The position numbers and the translations under genes were made by a program. A model generated the notes under the pieces. It searched no databases and had not been told where the DNA came from. It saw only the letters and a list, made by a program, of their open reading frames with translations. From Nonomuraea solani (GTDB taxonomy: Bacteria > Actinomycetota > Actinomycetes > Streptosporangiales > Streptosporangiaceae), in NCBI RefSeq assembly GCF_900108335.1, contig NZ_FNVT01000022.1:157900-221899 (forward strand): a DNA stretch of 64,000 bases, given 5' to 3'. Below are positions 34,111-42,675 of this stretch, one piece after another. Every line of letters starts with the position of its first letter. Position 1 is the stretch's first letter.

Positions 34111-34446
34111 GCAATCTGAGATCCTCGATCACCCGGCGGGGTTCATCCCGACCACAGTGAAACAGATCACACCAAACCCCACACCCCGACAACCGCACCA
34201 CCACACCGCACCGCCGCACTGCACCGCCGCACCGCACCGGCACCGCCGCATCACCGCTACCGCATCTCAGGCACATGCGCGCCACCCGCGCCCCCGGCCA
34301 CCGCACCGCCGTACCCGGATCGTGCCGCGTCTCCGGCAGCGGTCGCCATCGTGCCGCACCGGGCACGCCATCCAAGGCGGTCCCGTACCCCGGAACGGCG
34401 ACGGGGGCCGCCGTGGCGGCCCCCGTCGGGGTTTTCGGTGCGTGGC
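34111..34446. other. 336-bp gap with CACCGC-type repeats and a terminator hairpin
   Basis: Contains no convincing gene. About 34195-34265 is an imperfect run of CACCGC/CCGCA units. A strong hairpin at 34400-34429 sits just past the prcA stop. The rest is GC-rich without a clear ribosome site. Confidence 0.7.
34400..34429 (-). terminator. Hairpin after prcA
   Basis: Perfect 13-bp arms (CGACGGGGGCCGC) around CGTG, 17 bases beyond the prcA stop. On the plus side GGGGTTTT follows, on the minus side there is no T-run. It probably ends the prcBA transcript, perhaps in both directions. Confidence 0.6.
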
Positions 34447-35277
34447 CTACAGCGGCGACGACCCGTCGTCCACGTCGCCCTCAGGGCCCGTGGGAGGCGG
34501 GCCGGTGGGGGCGTCGTCGGAGGAGGTGGCGGTGGAAGTGCCGTTCTCGGCGGGCGCGGGGGCAGGGGTCGTGGTGGCCGGCGGGGTGGAGGTCTGGGCG
34601 AGCAGGCGCTCCAGGCGCCCCCCGGTCAGCCGCAGGAACTTGCGGTGCTCCCGGTTGCGGTCGAGCACCGCCACCTCGAGCTGCCCGACCGGCGGCCGCT
34701 CCCCTCCCGGCTCGGTCAGCGCCGTCAGTGCCACCTCCAGCGCGTCGGCCAGCGACATCGACTCCCGGTAGCGCTCCTTCAGCCGCGTCGACACCGCCTC
34801 GGCCTGCCCGCCCATGGCGGCGAAGCCGTGCTCGTCGAAGACCGACCCGTCGAAGGTCAGCCGGTAGATCGCGTCCCCGTCGGAGCTCTCGCCCACCTCC
34901 GCGACGACGACCTCGACCTCGAGCGACTTGATCGACTCGGTGAAGATGCGGCCCAGGTTGGAGGCGTAGAGGTTGGCCAGACCGCGGCCGGTCACGTCGG
35001 AGCGGTCGTAGGTGTAGCCGTTGATGTCGGCGTACCGGATGCCGCCGAGCCGCAGCTCCTCGAACTCGTTGTAGCGCCCCACGGCCGCGAACCCGATGCG
35101 GTCGTAGATCTCGCTGATCTTGTGCAGCGCCCGCGACGGGTTGGGGGCGACGAACAGGATGCCGTCGACGTACTGCAGCACCACGACGGAACGGCCCCGC
35201 GCGATGCCCTTGCGCGCGTAGTCGGCCTTGTCCCGCATGATCTGCTCAGGGGACGCATATCCAAAAGGCATGGACAC
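34447..35277 (-). CDS. prcA: 20S proteasome alpha subunit
   Basis: 276 residues from GTG with GGAGGA eight bases upstream. Alpha-type signature at the N-terminus (FGYASPEQIMRDKADYARKGIARG, noted for its gating and alpha-helix H0 pattern), then KISEIYDRIGFAAVGRYNEF. No catalytic Thr. The C-terminal 45 residues are a Thr/Pro/Ala-rich then acidic low-complexity tail, longer than in mycobacteria. Forms the outer rings gating entry; it docks the Arc/Mpa C-terminus. It follows prcB by 15 bases. Confidence 0.96.
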   Translation of the reverse strand: MSMPFGYASPEQIMRDKADYARKGIARGRSVVVLQYVDGILFVAPNPSRALHKISEIYDRIGFAAVGRYNEFEELRLGGIRYADINGYTYDRSDVTGRGLANLYASNLGRIFTESIKSLEVEVVVAEVGESSDGDAIYRLTFDGSVFDEHGFAAMGGQAEAVSTRLKERYRESMSLADALEVALTALTEPGGERPPVGQLEVAVLDRNREHRKFLRLTGGRLERLLAQTSTPPATTTPAPAPAENGTSTATSSDDAPTGPPPTGPEGDVDDGSSPL

Positions 35278-35292
35278 AGTGGTGATCCTCCG

Positions 35293-36141
35293 TTAGCGCA
35301 GCGGGGCGATGGGGCCGTCGGGCGAGATCATGCGGGTTTCCAGCATCTGGCTGACGTAGCCGGAGACCTCGTCGTCGCTCAGGCGGCGGAAACCGTCGCC
35401 GTCGATCACCGACACGATCGGCCAGATCTTCCTGGTCACGTCGGGCCCGCCGGTCGCCGAGTCGTCGTCGGCAGCGTCGTAGAGCGCCTGGATCAGCGTC
35501 ATCACCATGTCGTCGGCCGAGGACCCGTCGCGGTAGAGCTTCTTCAGTGACCCGCGCGCGAAGATCGAGCCGGAGCCGATGGCGTCGAACCGGTCGCGCT
35601 CGTAGGGGCCGCCCGCCACGTCGTAGCTGAAGATGCGCCCCTCGTCCTTGTCCGGGTCGTAGGCGGCGAACAGCGGCACCACCACCAGCCCCTGCATCGC
35701 CATGGCCAGGTTGCCCCTGATCATGGTGGCCAGCCGGTTGGCCTTGCCGGCCACCGACATCGTGCGGCCCTCGAGCTTCTCGTAGTGCTCGAGCTCCACC
35801 CGGTAGAGCCGGGCCATCTCGATGCCCGTGCTGGCCGTGCCCGCGATGCCCATGCAGGAGTAGTCGTCGGCGCGGAACACCTTCTCCACGTCCCGCTGCG
35901 AGATGATGTTGCCCGACGTCGCCCGCCGATCGCCCGCCATGATCACGCCACCGTTGTAGGTGGCGGTCACGATGGTGGTCGCGTGCGGAACCTGGTCGCC
36001 GATCGGGGTGGCCAGCACCTCGTCCCGCAGGGGCAGCAACTCAGGCGCATATGAGCCGACAAACTCCATGAACGAGGACCTTCCGGAGTTCCGGAAAAGC
36101 TGGTTCACCAAGCCGACGGGCAGATCCCTGTGCGATGCCAC
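35293..36141 (-). CDS. prcB: 20S proteasome beta subunit
   Basis: 282 residues starting at GTG 36141, with GGAGGGAG just upstream; a longer in-frame ORF lacks such a site. Propeptide of about 54 residues ends before Thr55 (HA|TTIVTATYNGGVIMAGDRR), the autocatalytic nucleophile, and the conserved Lys follows in SQRDVEKVF. GSGSIFARGSLKKLY completes the family pattern. Catalytic inner ring. Promoter lies in the 215-base divergent gap shared with the sugar ABC operon. The propeptide length is normal. Confidence 0.97.
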   Translation of the reverse strand: MASHRDLPVGLVNQLFRNSGRSSFMEFVGSYAPELLPLRDEVLATPIGDQVPHATTIVTATYNGGVIMAGDRRATSGNIISQRDVEKVFRADDYSCMGIAGTASTGIEMARLYRVELEHYEKLEGRTMSVAGKANRLATMIRGNLAMAMQGLVVVPLFAAYDPDKDEGRIFSYDVAGGPYERDRFDAIGSGSIFARGSLKKLYRDGSSADDMVMTLIQALYDAADDDSATGGPDVTRKIWPIVSVIDGDGFRRLSDDEVSGYVSQMLETRMISPDGPIAPLR

Positions 36142-36356
36142 GCGACTCCCTCCAAACGTCAGTGTTCCTAGGGCGACCCTACTCATGTTGGGTTGCTGTC
36201 TGCACTTCCCACGATCAGCTCACGGCGAACCCTCTCCCGCCAGGCATCCTGAAAGGCGGCATTGGCGTGACAGGTCCGTGTTCAGATCGTTTCTTTACGG
36301 CCGCCACCCCCCATGCGATCGTCGTTACGTCTGCACATCCTGAACAGGAGGCCGAC

Positions 36357-37724
36357 ATGAGACTCCCCAGCCGGCCTGCGCTGATCGGGGCCATCACCGT
36401 TCTCGCCCTCACCGCGTGCGGTACCGGGACAGACTCCGGCGGGGGCAGCCTCACCCTCACCATCGCCGCCAACTCCATCGAAGGCGGCAAGAACTCCGAA
36501 TCCGCCCAATGGATCAAGCAGTGGTTGATCCCCGAGTTCGAGAAGACGCACCAGAACGTCAAAGTGCTCTTCCAGCCCAGCGGCGTCGACGACGAGCAGT
36601 ACAAGACCAAGATCGCCCTCGACCTCAAGGCCAGGACCGGCGCCGACGTCATCGACGTCGACGGCATCTGGGTCGGCGAGTTCGCCCAGGCCGGCTACCT
36701 CAAACCCCTCAACGAGGTCGGCGGCGCCACCGTCGAGCAATGGGAGGGCTGGGCCCAGATCCCCCAGGCCGTCCAGGGCCTCGGCATCTTCGACGGCAAG
36801 AAGTACGGCCTGCCCCAGGGCACCGACGGCCGCGTCCTGTTCTACAACAAGACCCTCTTCGCCAAGGCCGGCCTCCCCGAAACCTGGCAACCGGCGAGCT
36901 GGCAGGAGATCATCGACGCCGGCACCAAGCTCAAGGCCGCCGGCGTCCCCACCCCCATCCAGCTCAACGCCGGCACCGCCATGGGCGAGGCCACCACCAT
37001 GCAGGGCGTCCTCCCCCTCCTCGCCGGCGCCGGATCCGAGATCTACGCCGCCGGCAAATGGACCGGCGCCTCCCAGGCCATGAAGGACGCCCTCGGCCTC
37101 TACCGGCAGATCTACGGCGGCAGCGGCCTCGGCGACCCCAAACTCCAGCAGGAGGCCAAAGGCCGCGACAAGTCGTTCGCCCAGTTCGCCGCCGGCAAGA
37201 TCGGCATCCTCGCGGAAAGCGACTACTTCTGGCGCTCCGTCATCGAACCCCAGGCCGGCGTCGCCCCCATGAAAGACCGCGACCAGGCCGTCGGCTACGC
37301 CAAGATCCCCGCCAGGCAGCCCGGCGGCGGCATCCGCGGCCAGGACTTCGTCAGCATGTCAGGCGGCGCCGTACGCGTGCTGAACCCGTTCTCCAAGAAC
37401 CCCAGGCTCGCCTGGGACCTGCTCGCCTTCATGCACTCCGCGCCCGCCACCAAGTCACAGCTCGCCGGCCAGGCCCGCATCAGCTCCCGCACCGACGTCA
37501 ACGACGAGGTCCTCACCGCCGACCCCATGCTCAAGTACATCGCCGACGAGGTGCTCCCCCTCACCGCCTACCGGCCGGGCCTCGCCGTCTATCCGCAGGT
37601 GTCCACCGCGCTGCAGGAGGCCACCGCCGCCATCGTCAGCGGCACCAGCCCCGACGAGGCGGCCGCCGCCTACCAGGCCAAGCTGGAGGGACTGGTCGGT
37701 GGCGCGGCCAACATCAGCGGCTGA
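36357..37724 (+). CDS. Extracellular sugar-binding lipoprotein of an ABC importer
   Basis: 455 residues from ATG with CAGGAG eight bases upstream. Signal peptide and lipobox VLALTAC (Cys20). Family 1 solute-binding pattern: TIAANSIEGGKNSESAQW, DVIDVDGIWVGEFAQAGYL, LPQGTDGRVLFYNKTLFAKAGLP and a late GGAVRVLNPFSKNPRLAWD. Binds a carbohydrate outside the membrane and hands it to the two permeases. First gene of a four-gene overlapping operon inserted between prcB and pup. Sugar unknown. Leucine codons here are mostly CTC, unlike prcA/prcB. Confidence 0.92.
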   Translation: MRLPSRPALIGAITVLALTACGTGTDSGGGSLTLTIAANSIEGGKNSESAQWIKQWLIPEFEKTHQNVKVLFQPSGVDDEQYKTKIALDLKARTGADVIDVDGIWVGEFAQAGYLKPLNEVGGATVEQWEGWAQIPQAVQGLGIFDGKKYGLPQGTDGRVLFYNKTLFAKAGLPETWQPASWQEIIDAGTKLKAAGVPTPIQLNAGTAMGEATTMQGVLPLLAGAGSEIYAAGKWTGASQAMKDALGLYRQIYGGSGLGDPKLQQEAKGRDKSFAQFAAGKIGILAESDYFWRSVIEPQAGVAPMKDRDQAVGYAKIPARQPGGGIRGQDFVSMSGGAVRVLNPFSKNPRLAWDLLAFMHSAPATKSQLAGQARISSRTDVNDEVLTADPMLKYIADEVLPLTAYRPGLAVYPQVSTALQEATAAIVSGTSPDEAAAAYQAKLEGLVGGAANISG

Positions 37725-38619
37725 CGCCGCCGGACTCGGCAGAGGCGGAGCCGTCGCGTTCGTCCTGCCCGCCCTCGTCCTCATCGGCGTCTTCCTCATC
37801 TTCCCCGCCCTGTGGACCATCTACCTCGGCCTCACCGACTACCGCCTCACCGGCCTCGCCGCCGCCGACCCCCAGATCGTCGGAATCGGCAACTACACCG
37901 GCGCCCTCACCGACCCCCGCTTCCTCACCTCGATGTGGCTCACCGTCCTGTACGTCGGCGGCTCCGCCATCATCGGCCAGGCCGGCCTCGGCTTCGCCCT
38001 CGCCTGGATCCTGCGCGGCCGCACCGGACCCGTCCGCCGCGCCGTCGAAGGCGTCGTCCTGCTGTCGTGGATCCTGCCCAGCACCGTCGTCGGCTTCCTC
38101 TGGTTCGCCCTGCTCGACCGCGACGACGGCACCCTCAACGCGCTCCTGAACACCCCCGGCTTCGCCTGGCTGCTCGACCACCCGTTGCTGTCGATCATCG
38201 TCTTCAACGTGTGGCGCGGCACCGCGTTCTCCATGATGCTCTACTCCGCCGCCCTCGAGAACGTCCCGCCCTCCCACCTCGAAACCGCCCGCCTGGCCGG
38301 CGCGAGCGTCCCCCAGCAGCTCCGCGACGTCGTCCTGCCCCGCATCAGACGCCACATCCTGACCAACCTGCTGCTCATCAGCCTGTGGACGTTCAACGAC
38401 TTCACCCCGTTCGTCCTCACCGGCGGCGGCCCGGAAGGCCGCTCGGAGATCCTCCCCGTGTACGTCTACCGCGTCGCCCTCAGAGACGGCCAGCTCGGCG
38501 CCGGAGCCGCCATCTCCTTCCTCATCCTGCTCATCAACCTCATCTTCGCCCTGGCCTACCTGCGCCTCCTCCGCGGCCGCCGCCGCCAGGACGCCGCCGC
38601 CCCGGGACCACCCGTATGA
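37699..38619 (+). CDS. Sugar ABC transporter permease, MalF-type
   Basis: 306 residues from GTG 37699, overlapping the binding-protein gene by 26 bases with GGAGGG upstream. Six membrane helices. The EAA-type loop is at ENVPPSHLETARLAGASVPQQLRDVVLPRI (key E-A-A-G pattern, about 192-215) and touches the ATPase. Forms a heterodimer with the following permease. Operon-coupled; its stop overlaps the next ATG. Confidence 0.92.
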   Translation: MARPTSAADAAGLGRGGAVAFVLPALVLIGVFLIFPALWTIYLGLTDYRLTGLAAADPQIVGIGNYTGALTDPRFLTSMWLTVLYVGGSAIIGQAGLGFALAWILRGRTGPVRRAVEGVVLLSWILPSTVVGFLWFALLDRDDGTLNALLNTPGFAWLLDHPLLSIIVFNVWRGTAFSMMLYSAALENVPPSHLETARLAGASVPQQLRDVVLPRIRRHILTNLLLISLWTFNDFTPFVLTGGGPEGRSEILPVYVYRVALRDGQLGAGAAISFLILLINLIFALAYLRLLRGRRRQDAAAPGPPV

Positions 38620-39434
38620 TCCGCCACACCCTCGGCCGGCTCGCCGCCACCCTCTTCATCGCCGTCGTCCTGGCCTTCTTCACCCTGCCCATGCTCTGGC
38701 TCGCCAGCGCCCCCTTCGACGACACCCCCGCCATCACCACCTCCATCCCCGACTTCACCCTGCGCAACTTCGCCGCCATTCTCGACAACCCCTACGCGCT
38801 CGGCTCCATCCGCAACAGCCTCATCCAGGGCGGCGGCGCCGCCGCAATCGTCGTCCTCCTCGCCGCGCTGGCCGCCTACGCCCTGTCCCGCGTCCGCGTA
38901 CCCGGCCGCGACGCCCTGCTCTACCTGCTCCTGCTGCTGTCGTCCGTCGTCACCGGCACCGCCGCCATGGTGCCCATCTTCGAACTCGCCACCCGGCTCG
39001 ACCTCATCGACACCCACCTCGGCGTCATCCTCGTCGTCTCCGGCGGCCTCCTGCCCGCCGCCATCTTCATCCTCAAGGACTTCATGGACGAGACGCCCAC
39101 CACGTACGAGGAATCCGCCCGCGTCTTCGGCGCCTCACCCCTGCAGATCCTGCGCCACATCGTCGTCCCCCTCGTCCGCCCCGGCCTGGCCACCATCGCC
39201 GTCTGGGCCCTGGCCAGCGTCTGGGGCGGCTTCCTCTTCCAGTTCATCCTCCTGCGCGACCCAGAGAAGGCCCCCGGCTCCGTCATCCTCTACACCCTCT
39301 ACACCGAAGGCGGCGCCCCCAAGCTCGACCTCATCTCCACCTTCTCCCTGCTGTACTCACTGCCCGTCGTCGCCATGTACCTGTTCGTCTCCCACCGCTA
39401 CGGCTTCCGCTTCCACGGAGGGATCAAACGGTGA
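38616..39434 (+). CDS. Sugar ABC transporter permease, MalG-type
   Basis: 272 residues from an ATG in an ATGA overlap with the MalF-type gene. Six helices. The EAA-type loop is at EESARVFGASPLQILRHIVVP (noted by E-A-G spacing, about 160-178). MalG-like features: IPDFTLRNFAAIL after the first helix and a short cytoplasmic end HRYGFRFHGG. The stop overlaps the ATPase GTG. Part of the same importer. Confidence 0.92.
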   Translation: MIRHTLGRLAATLFIAVVLAFFTLPMLWLASAPFDDTPAITTSIPDFTLRNFAAILDNPYALGSIRNSLIQGGGAAAIVVLLAALAAYALSRVRVPGRDALLYLLLLLSSVVTGTAAMVPIFELATRLDLIDTHLGVILVVSGGLLPAAIFILKDFMDETPTTYEESARVFGASPLQILRHIVVPLVRPGLATIAVWALASVWGGFLFQFILLRDPEKAPGSVILYTLYTEGGAPKLDLISTFSLLYSLPVVAMYLFVSHRYGFRFHGGIKR

Positions 39435-40486
39435 TCACCCTGCACGACCTCACCAAGGTCTTCCCCGGCGGAGTCCACGCCCTCGACGGCATCGACCTCA
39501 CCATCGCCGACGGCGAGTTCTTCGCCCTCCTCGGCCCCTCGGGCTGCGGCAAGACCACCCTCCTGCGCACCATCGCCGGCCTCGAAACCCCCACCACCGG
39601 ACGCGTCCACATCAACACCACCGACGTCACCGCGCTCCCCCCGGGCCGCCGCGACGTCGCCATGGTCTTCCAGGACTACGCGATCTTCCCCCACATGGAC
39701 GTCACCACCAACATCGCCTACCCCCTCCGCGTCAAGAAGGTCCCCCGCGCCGAACGCACCGCCAAAGCCGCCGACGTCGCCGCCCGCCTCAGCCTCACCG
39801 CGCTCCTCCACCGCCGCCCCGCCGAACTCTCCGGCGGCCAGCAGCAACGCGTCGCGCTCGCCCGCGCCATCGCCTGCCACCCCGCCGCCTTCCTCTTCGA
39901 CGAACCCCTCTCCAACCTCGACGCCCGCCTCCGGCTCGAAGCCCGCACCTTCCTCAAACGCCTCCAGCGCGAACTCGCCGTCACCACCGTCTTCGTCACC
40001 CACGACCAGGCCGAAGCCCTCGCCCTCGCCGACCGCATCGCCGTCATGTCACAGGGCCGCATGATCCAGGTCGGCACCCCCGCCGACATCTTCCATCGCC
40101 CCGCCACCACGTTCGTCGCCTCGTTCATCGGCTCCACCCCCATGAACCTCCTCCCCGCCCACCCCGCCGACGGCGCACTCCACGTCGCCGGCGCCACCCT
40201 CCCCCTCCCCGCCGGCCTCACCCCGGGCGACCCCCTCACCTACGGAGTGCGCCCCGAATACATGGACCTGTCCCTCACCCCACGCCCCGACGCCTTCCCG
40301 GGCACCATCTCCGTCCTGGAGAACCTCGGCACCCACACCCTCGTCACCCTCGAACCCGGCACCGGCACCACCCACATCCAGCTCGTCGTCCCCGAAGGCG
40401 CGGAACCTCCCATCGGCACCCCCGCCTGGGCCGTCCCCCGCCGCGCCCTCCTCTATCGCGACGGCACCCTCCTCACCACCCTCTGA
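39431..40486 (+). CDS. ABC transporter ATPase, MalK/UgpC type
   Basis: 351 residues, GTG overlapping the permease stop. Walker A LGPSGCGKTTLL (about 37), Q-loop VFQDYAIFPHM, signature ELSGGQQQRVALARA, Walker B AFLFDEPLSNLDA and H-loop VFVTHDQAEA. A C-terminal TOBE-like regulatory domain (about 240-351: YGVRPEYMDLSLTP) is typical of importers for sugars or polyols. Energises the operon's permeases; a 4-gene set with its own ATPase is less common in actinomycetes, where one MsmK often serves many. Confidence 0.93.
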   Translation: MITLHDLTKVFPGGVHALDGIDLTIADGEFFALLGPSGCGKTTLLRTIAGLETPTTGRVHINTTDVTALPPGRRDVAMVFQDYAIFPHMDVTTNIAYPLRVKKVPRAERTAKAADVAARLSLTALLHRRPAELSGGQQQRVALARAIACHPAAFLFDEPLSNLDARLRLEARTFLKRLQRELAVTTVFVTHDQAEALALADRIAVMSQGRMIQVGTPADIFHRPATTFVASFIGSTPMNLLPAHPADGALHVAGATLPLPAGLTPGDPLTYGVRPEYMDLSLTPRPDAFPGTISVLENLGTHTLVTLEPGTGTTHIQLVVPEGAEPPIGTPAWAVPRRALLYRDGTLLTTL

Positions 40487-40506
40487 CCCCCGGCCATACT
40501 GAACAC

Positions 40507-41541
40507 ATGCGGAACTGGATCCTGCACGTCGACCTCGACCAGTTCATCGCCGCCGTCGAGCTCCTCCGCCACCCCGAGCTCCGCGGCAAACCCGTCATCG
40601 TCGGCGGCACAGGAGACCCCGACCAGCCCCGCACCGTCGCCGCCACCGCCACCTACGAGGCCCGCGAACACGGCGTCCACTCCGGCATGCCCCTCCGCAC
40701 CGCCCGCGGACGCTGCCCCGACGCCGTCTTCCTGCCCACCGACCCGCCCGCCTACGAAGCCGCCTCAGAACGCGTCATGGCCGTCCTGCGCGAATTTCCC
40801 GTACTCGTCGAAATCTGGGGCTGGGACGAAGCCTTCCTCGGCACCACCACCGACGACCCGGAAGCCCTCGCCGCCGACCTCCAGCACGCCGTCCACACCC
40901 GCACCGGCCTCACCTGCTCCGTCGGCATCGGCGACAACAAACACCAGGCCAAACTCGCCTCAGCCTTCGCCAAACCCGCCGGAGTCCACCGCCTCACCAG
41001 CGAAAACTGGGCCGAGACGATGAACCACCGCCCCACCGACGCCCTGTGGGGCATCGGCGCCAGGATCTCCAAGAAACTCGCCGCACTCGGCCACCACACC
41101 GTCGCCGAACTGGCCGCCGCCGATCCCGCCGACCTCGCCCGCCACTTCGGCCCCACCAACGGCCCCTGGTACCGCTACCTCGCCCTCGGCAAAGGCGAAG
41201 CCGAAGTCGTCACCACACCCTGGATCGCCCGCGGCCACAGCCGCGAGACCACCTTCCCCCACGACGTCACCGACCCCGGCGACCTCACCCGCCACCTCAC
41301 CGACCTCGCCCACCACGTCACCCGCGACGCCATCGAAGCCGGCCGCGACATCACCCGCGTCACCGTCAAAGTCCGCTACAGCCCGTTCCTGACCCGCACC
41401 CGCCAGACCAAGCTCCCCGCCCCCACCACCGACCCCGACGCCATCACCCGGACGGCCCTCACCATCCTCGGCCGATTCACCCTCGACCGCCCCGTCCGCC
41501 TCATCGGCATCGCCATCGAATACACGATGCCGGAAAAATAA
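40507..41541 (+). CDS. dinB: Y-family DNA polymerase (Pol IV-like)
   Basis: 344 residues. Palm acid HVDLDQFIAAVEL (Asp7/Asp9-type), the second acidic pair in IWGWDEAFLG (about 117) and CSVGIGDNKHQAKLASAFAKP; then thumb HhH (ALWGIGARISKKLAALG) and little finger (about 240-344). Translesion synthesis polymerase, error-prone. The C-terminus ends YTMPEK without the QLxLF-like clamp-binding motif of E. coli Pol IV, a trait of the mycobacterial DinB2-like lineage. It begins 21 bases after the sugar ATPase and may be read through. CTC-rich codons match the ABC operon rather than flanks. Confidence 0.9.
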   Translation: MRNWILHVDLDQFIAAVELLRHPELRGKPVIVGGTGDPDQPRTVAATATYEAREHGVHSGMPLRTARGRCPDAVFLPTDPPAYEAASERVMAVLREFPVLVEIWGWDEAFLGTTTDDPEALAADLQHAVHTRTGLTCSVGIGDNKHQAKLASAFAKPAGVHRLTSENWAETMNHRPTDALWGIGARISKKLAALGHHTVAELAAADPADLARHFGPTNGPWYRYLALGKGEAEVVTTPWIARGHSRETTFPHDVTDPGDLTRHLTDLAHHVTRDAIEAGRDITRVTVKVRYSPFLTRTRQTKLPAPTTDPDAITRTALTILGRFTLDRPVRLIGIAIEYTMPEK

Positions 41542-41544
41542 CCG

Positions 41545-41643
41545 CTAACCCACCCGCGCCACCACGGCATAGAACTCCGCCCGAAGCCCCTCCTCCGCCG
41601 CGACCGGCTCCAGCAGTTCCGCCTCCGTCACCTCGACCTCAGG
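41545..41643 (-). pseudogene. C-terminal fragment resembling a methyltransferase
   Basis: About 32 codons with strong G/C-ending codon use, ending in TAG at 41545-41547. Reads EAELLEPVAAEEG then FYAVVARVG, as in many SAM-methyltransferase C-termini. Upstream the frame enters the endonuclease VII-like pseudogene and loses sense. Likely the tail of a gene cut off when the neighbouring gene was acquired. Confidence 0.35.
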
Positions 41644-42283
41644 TGATAAGCCCGCGTCGGCGCCACCGGCCCCGCCACACGCCCCTGAGGCGGCACCACG
41701 AACTCCGGCCAGAGCACCTCCGACTTCAGCGACACCGTGTTGTCACCGAAGTGGCCGAGCCCGTTGTCGCAGTTGAAACAGAGCACGCCCCGGACCAGGC
41801 CGGTGGCGTGACAGTGATCGACGAACACCCCGGGAACGACCTGGCAGATGGCGCAGAGCCCGCCCTGACGGGCGAGCATGCGCTCGAAGTCGTCCTCGGT
41901 GATGCCGTAACGGCGCTTCAGGTGATAGTTGCGTGTACTGCCGTGATTCTTGGCGCGGTTTTCCCGCATGACCTCGTTGTGACACGACTTGTAGTAATCA
42001 GTGAGGCCATCCTTCTGCGACCTGTTCTTACCGAAGTCGGCAACCACTTGATCTCCGAGCACCGAGGACGGTGCTTCTGCCCCTCAGGCACCTCAACCCG
42101 CTCACGCACGGACTTGCCCTGCCGCTCCTTACGCTTGCGGTAGCTCTCCACGTGACGCCGCTGGAAGCGGCTTCTGCAATATCGCGCCGGCCCGTCGGGC
42201 AGGCGCTTATTGCGCCCGAACGCGGAGACCTCTTTCTCCTCCCCGCATTCGGGACACCGCTCGACCCCGTCCGGCGCCTCCAC
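41628..42283 (-). pseudogene. Frameshifted recombination endonuclease VII-type HNH gene
   Basis: The N-terminal half (about 42283 to 42045) has a CPECGEEKEVSAFGRNKRL zinc-ribbon like this family. The second half (about 42060 to 41628) has NRSQKDGLTDY, CAICQ, VDHCHATGLVRGVLC and FNCDNGLGHFG, the HNH core of T4 EndoVII-like proteins. They lie in different frames and join near 42045, consistent with a single-base shift. Three zinc-ligand cysteines are replaced (YCRSR, HRPRC, DYYKSC). RBS GGGGAGG precedes the GTG. Likely inactive, phage-derived, between pup and dinB. Tail past the HNH core reaches into the methyltransferase remnant. Confidence 0.8.
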
Positions 42284-42318
42284 AACCCTCCCCTTCCTAG
42301 CGATGTCCGATTTATTCC

Positions 42319-42528
42319 CTATTGTCCGCCCTTCTGGACGTACGACCTGACAAATTCCTCTGCGTTCTCTTCGAGAACTTCGTCGATTTCGTCCAGAATC
42401 GCGTCGACGTCGTCCGTGAGCTTCTCCTGCCGCTCCTGGACGTCCGGCTGCGCCGAGGCCTCGGTCTCCTCGACTTCGCTCTCGCGGCGACCGGCCTGCT
42501 TCTGCCCGCCGGTGTCTTTGGTTGCCAT
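42319..42528 (-). CDS. pup: Prokaryotic ubiquitin-like protein Pup
   Basis: 69 residues, unstructured and acidic. Central helix segment VQERQEKLTDDVDAILDEID for Mpa/Arc binding, C-terminal EEFVRSYVQKGGQ with the GGQ end that Dop deamidates to GGE before PafA conjugates it. N-terminus MATKDTGGQKQ as in other actinomycetes. Lies in opposite orientation to the small membrane gene, and away from dop by about 550 bases; usually dop and pup are adjacent. Confidence 0.97.
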   Translation of the reverse strand: MATKDTGGQKQAGRRESEVEETEASAQPDVQERQEKLTDDVDAILDEIDEVLEENAEEFVRSYVQKGGQ

Positions 42529-42618
42529 GTCCTACCTCCGCTTGGGGGACTGCCTCTAGCCCATATCTTCCCCGAACCGAGCGACATTTCGCGCCGAACG
42601 CCCAGCGATCTTGCCGGC

Positions 42619-42647
42619 TTGACTAGATAGCTTTGCTATCCAATAAT
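42619..42647 (+). promoter_or_regulatory. Near-consensus promoter with an embedded palindromic operator
   Basis: TTGACT, 17-base spacer, AATAAT: a strong housekeeping-type promoter in an otherwise GC-rich gene set. The spacer contains GATAGC-TTT-GCTATC (42626-42640), a perfect inverted repeat placed where a repressor would block RNA polymerase. It drives the small membrane protein starting at 42676. The regulator is unknown. Confidence 0.65.
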
Positions 42648-42675
42648 GAACCTCCGCTCCTACAGGAGGTGCAGG

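Noticed and set aside
36142..36186. Longer prcB reading from 36186
   Set aside because: The extra 15 codons lack a ribosome site while GTG 36141 has GGAGGGAG just upstream.
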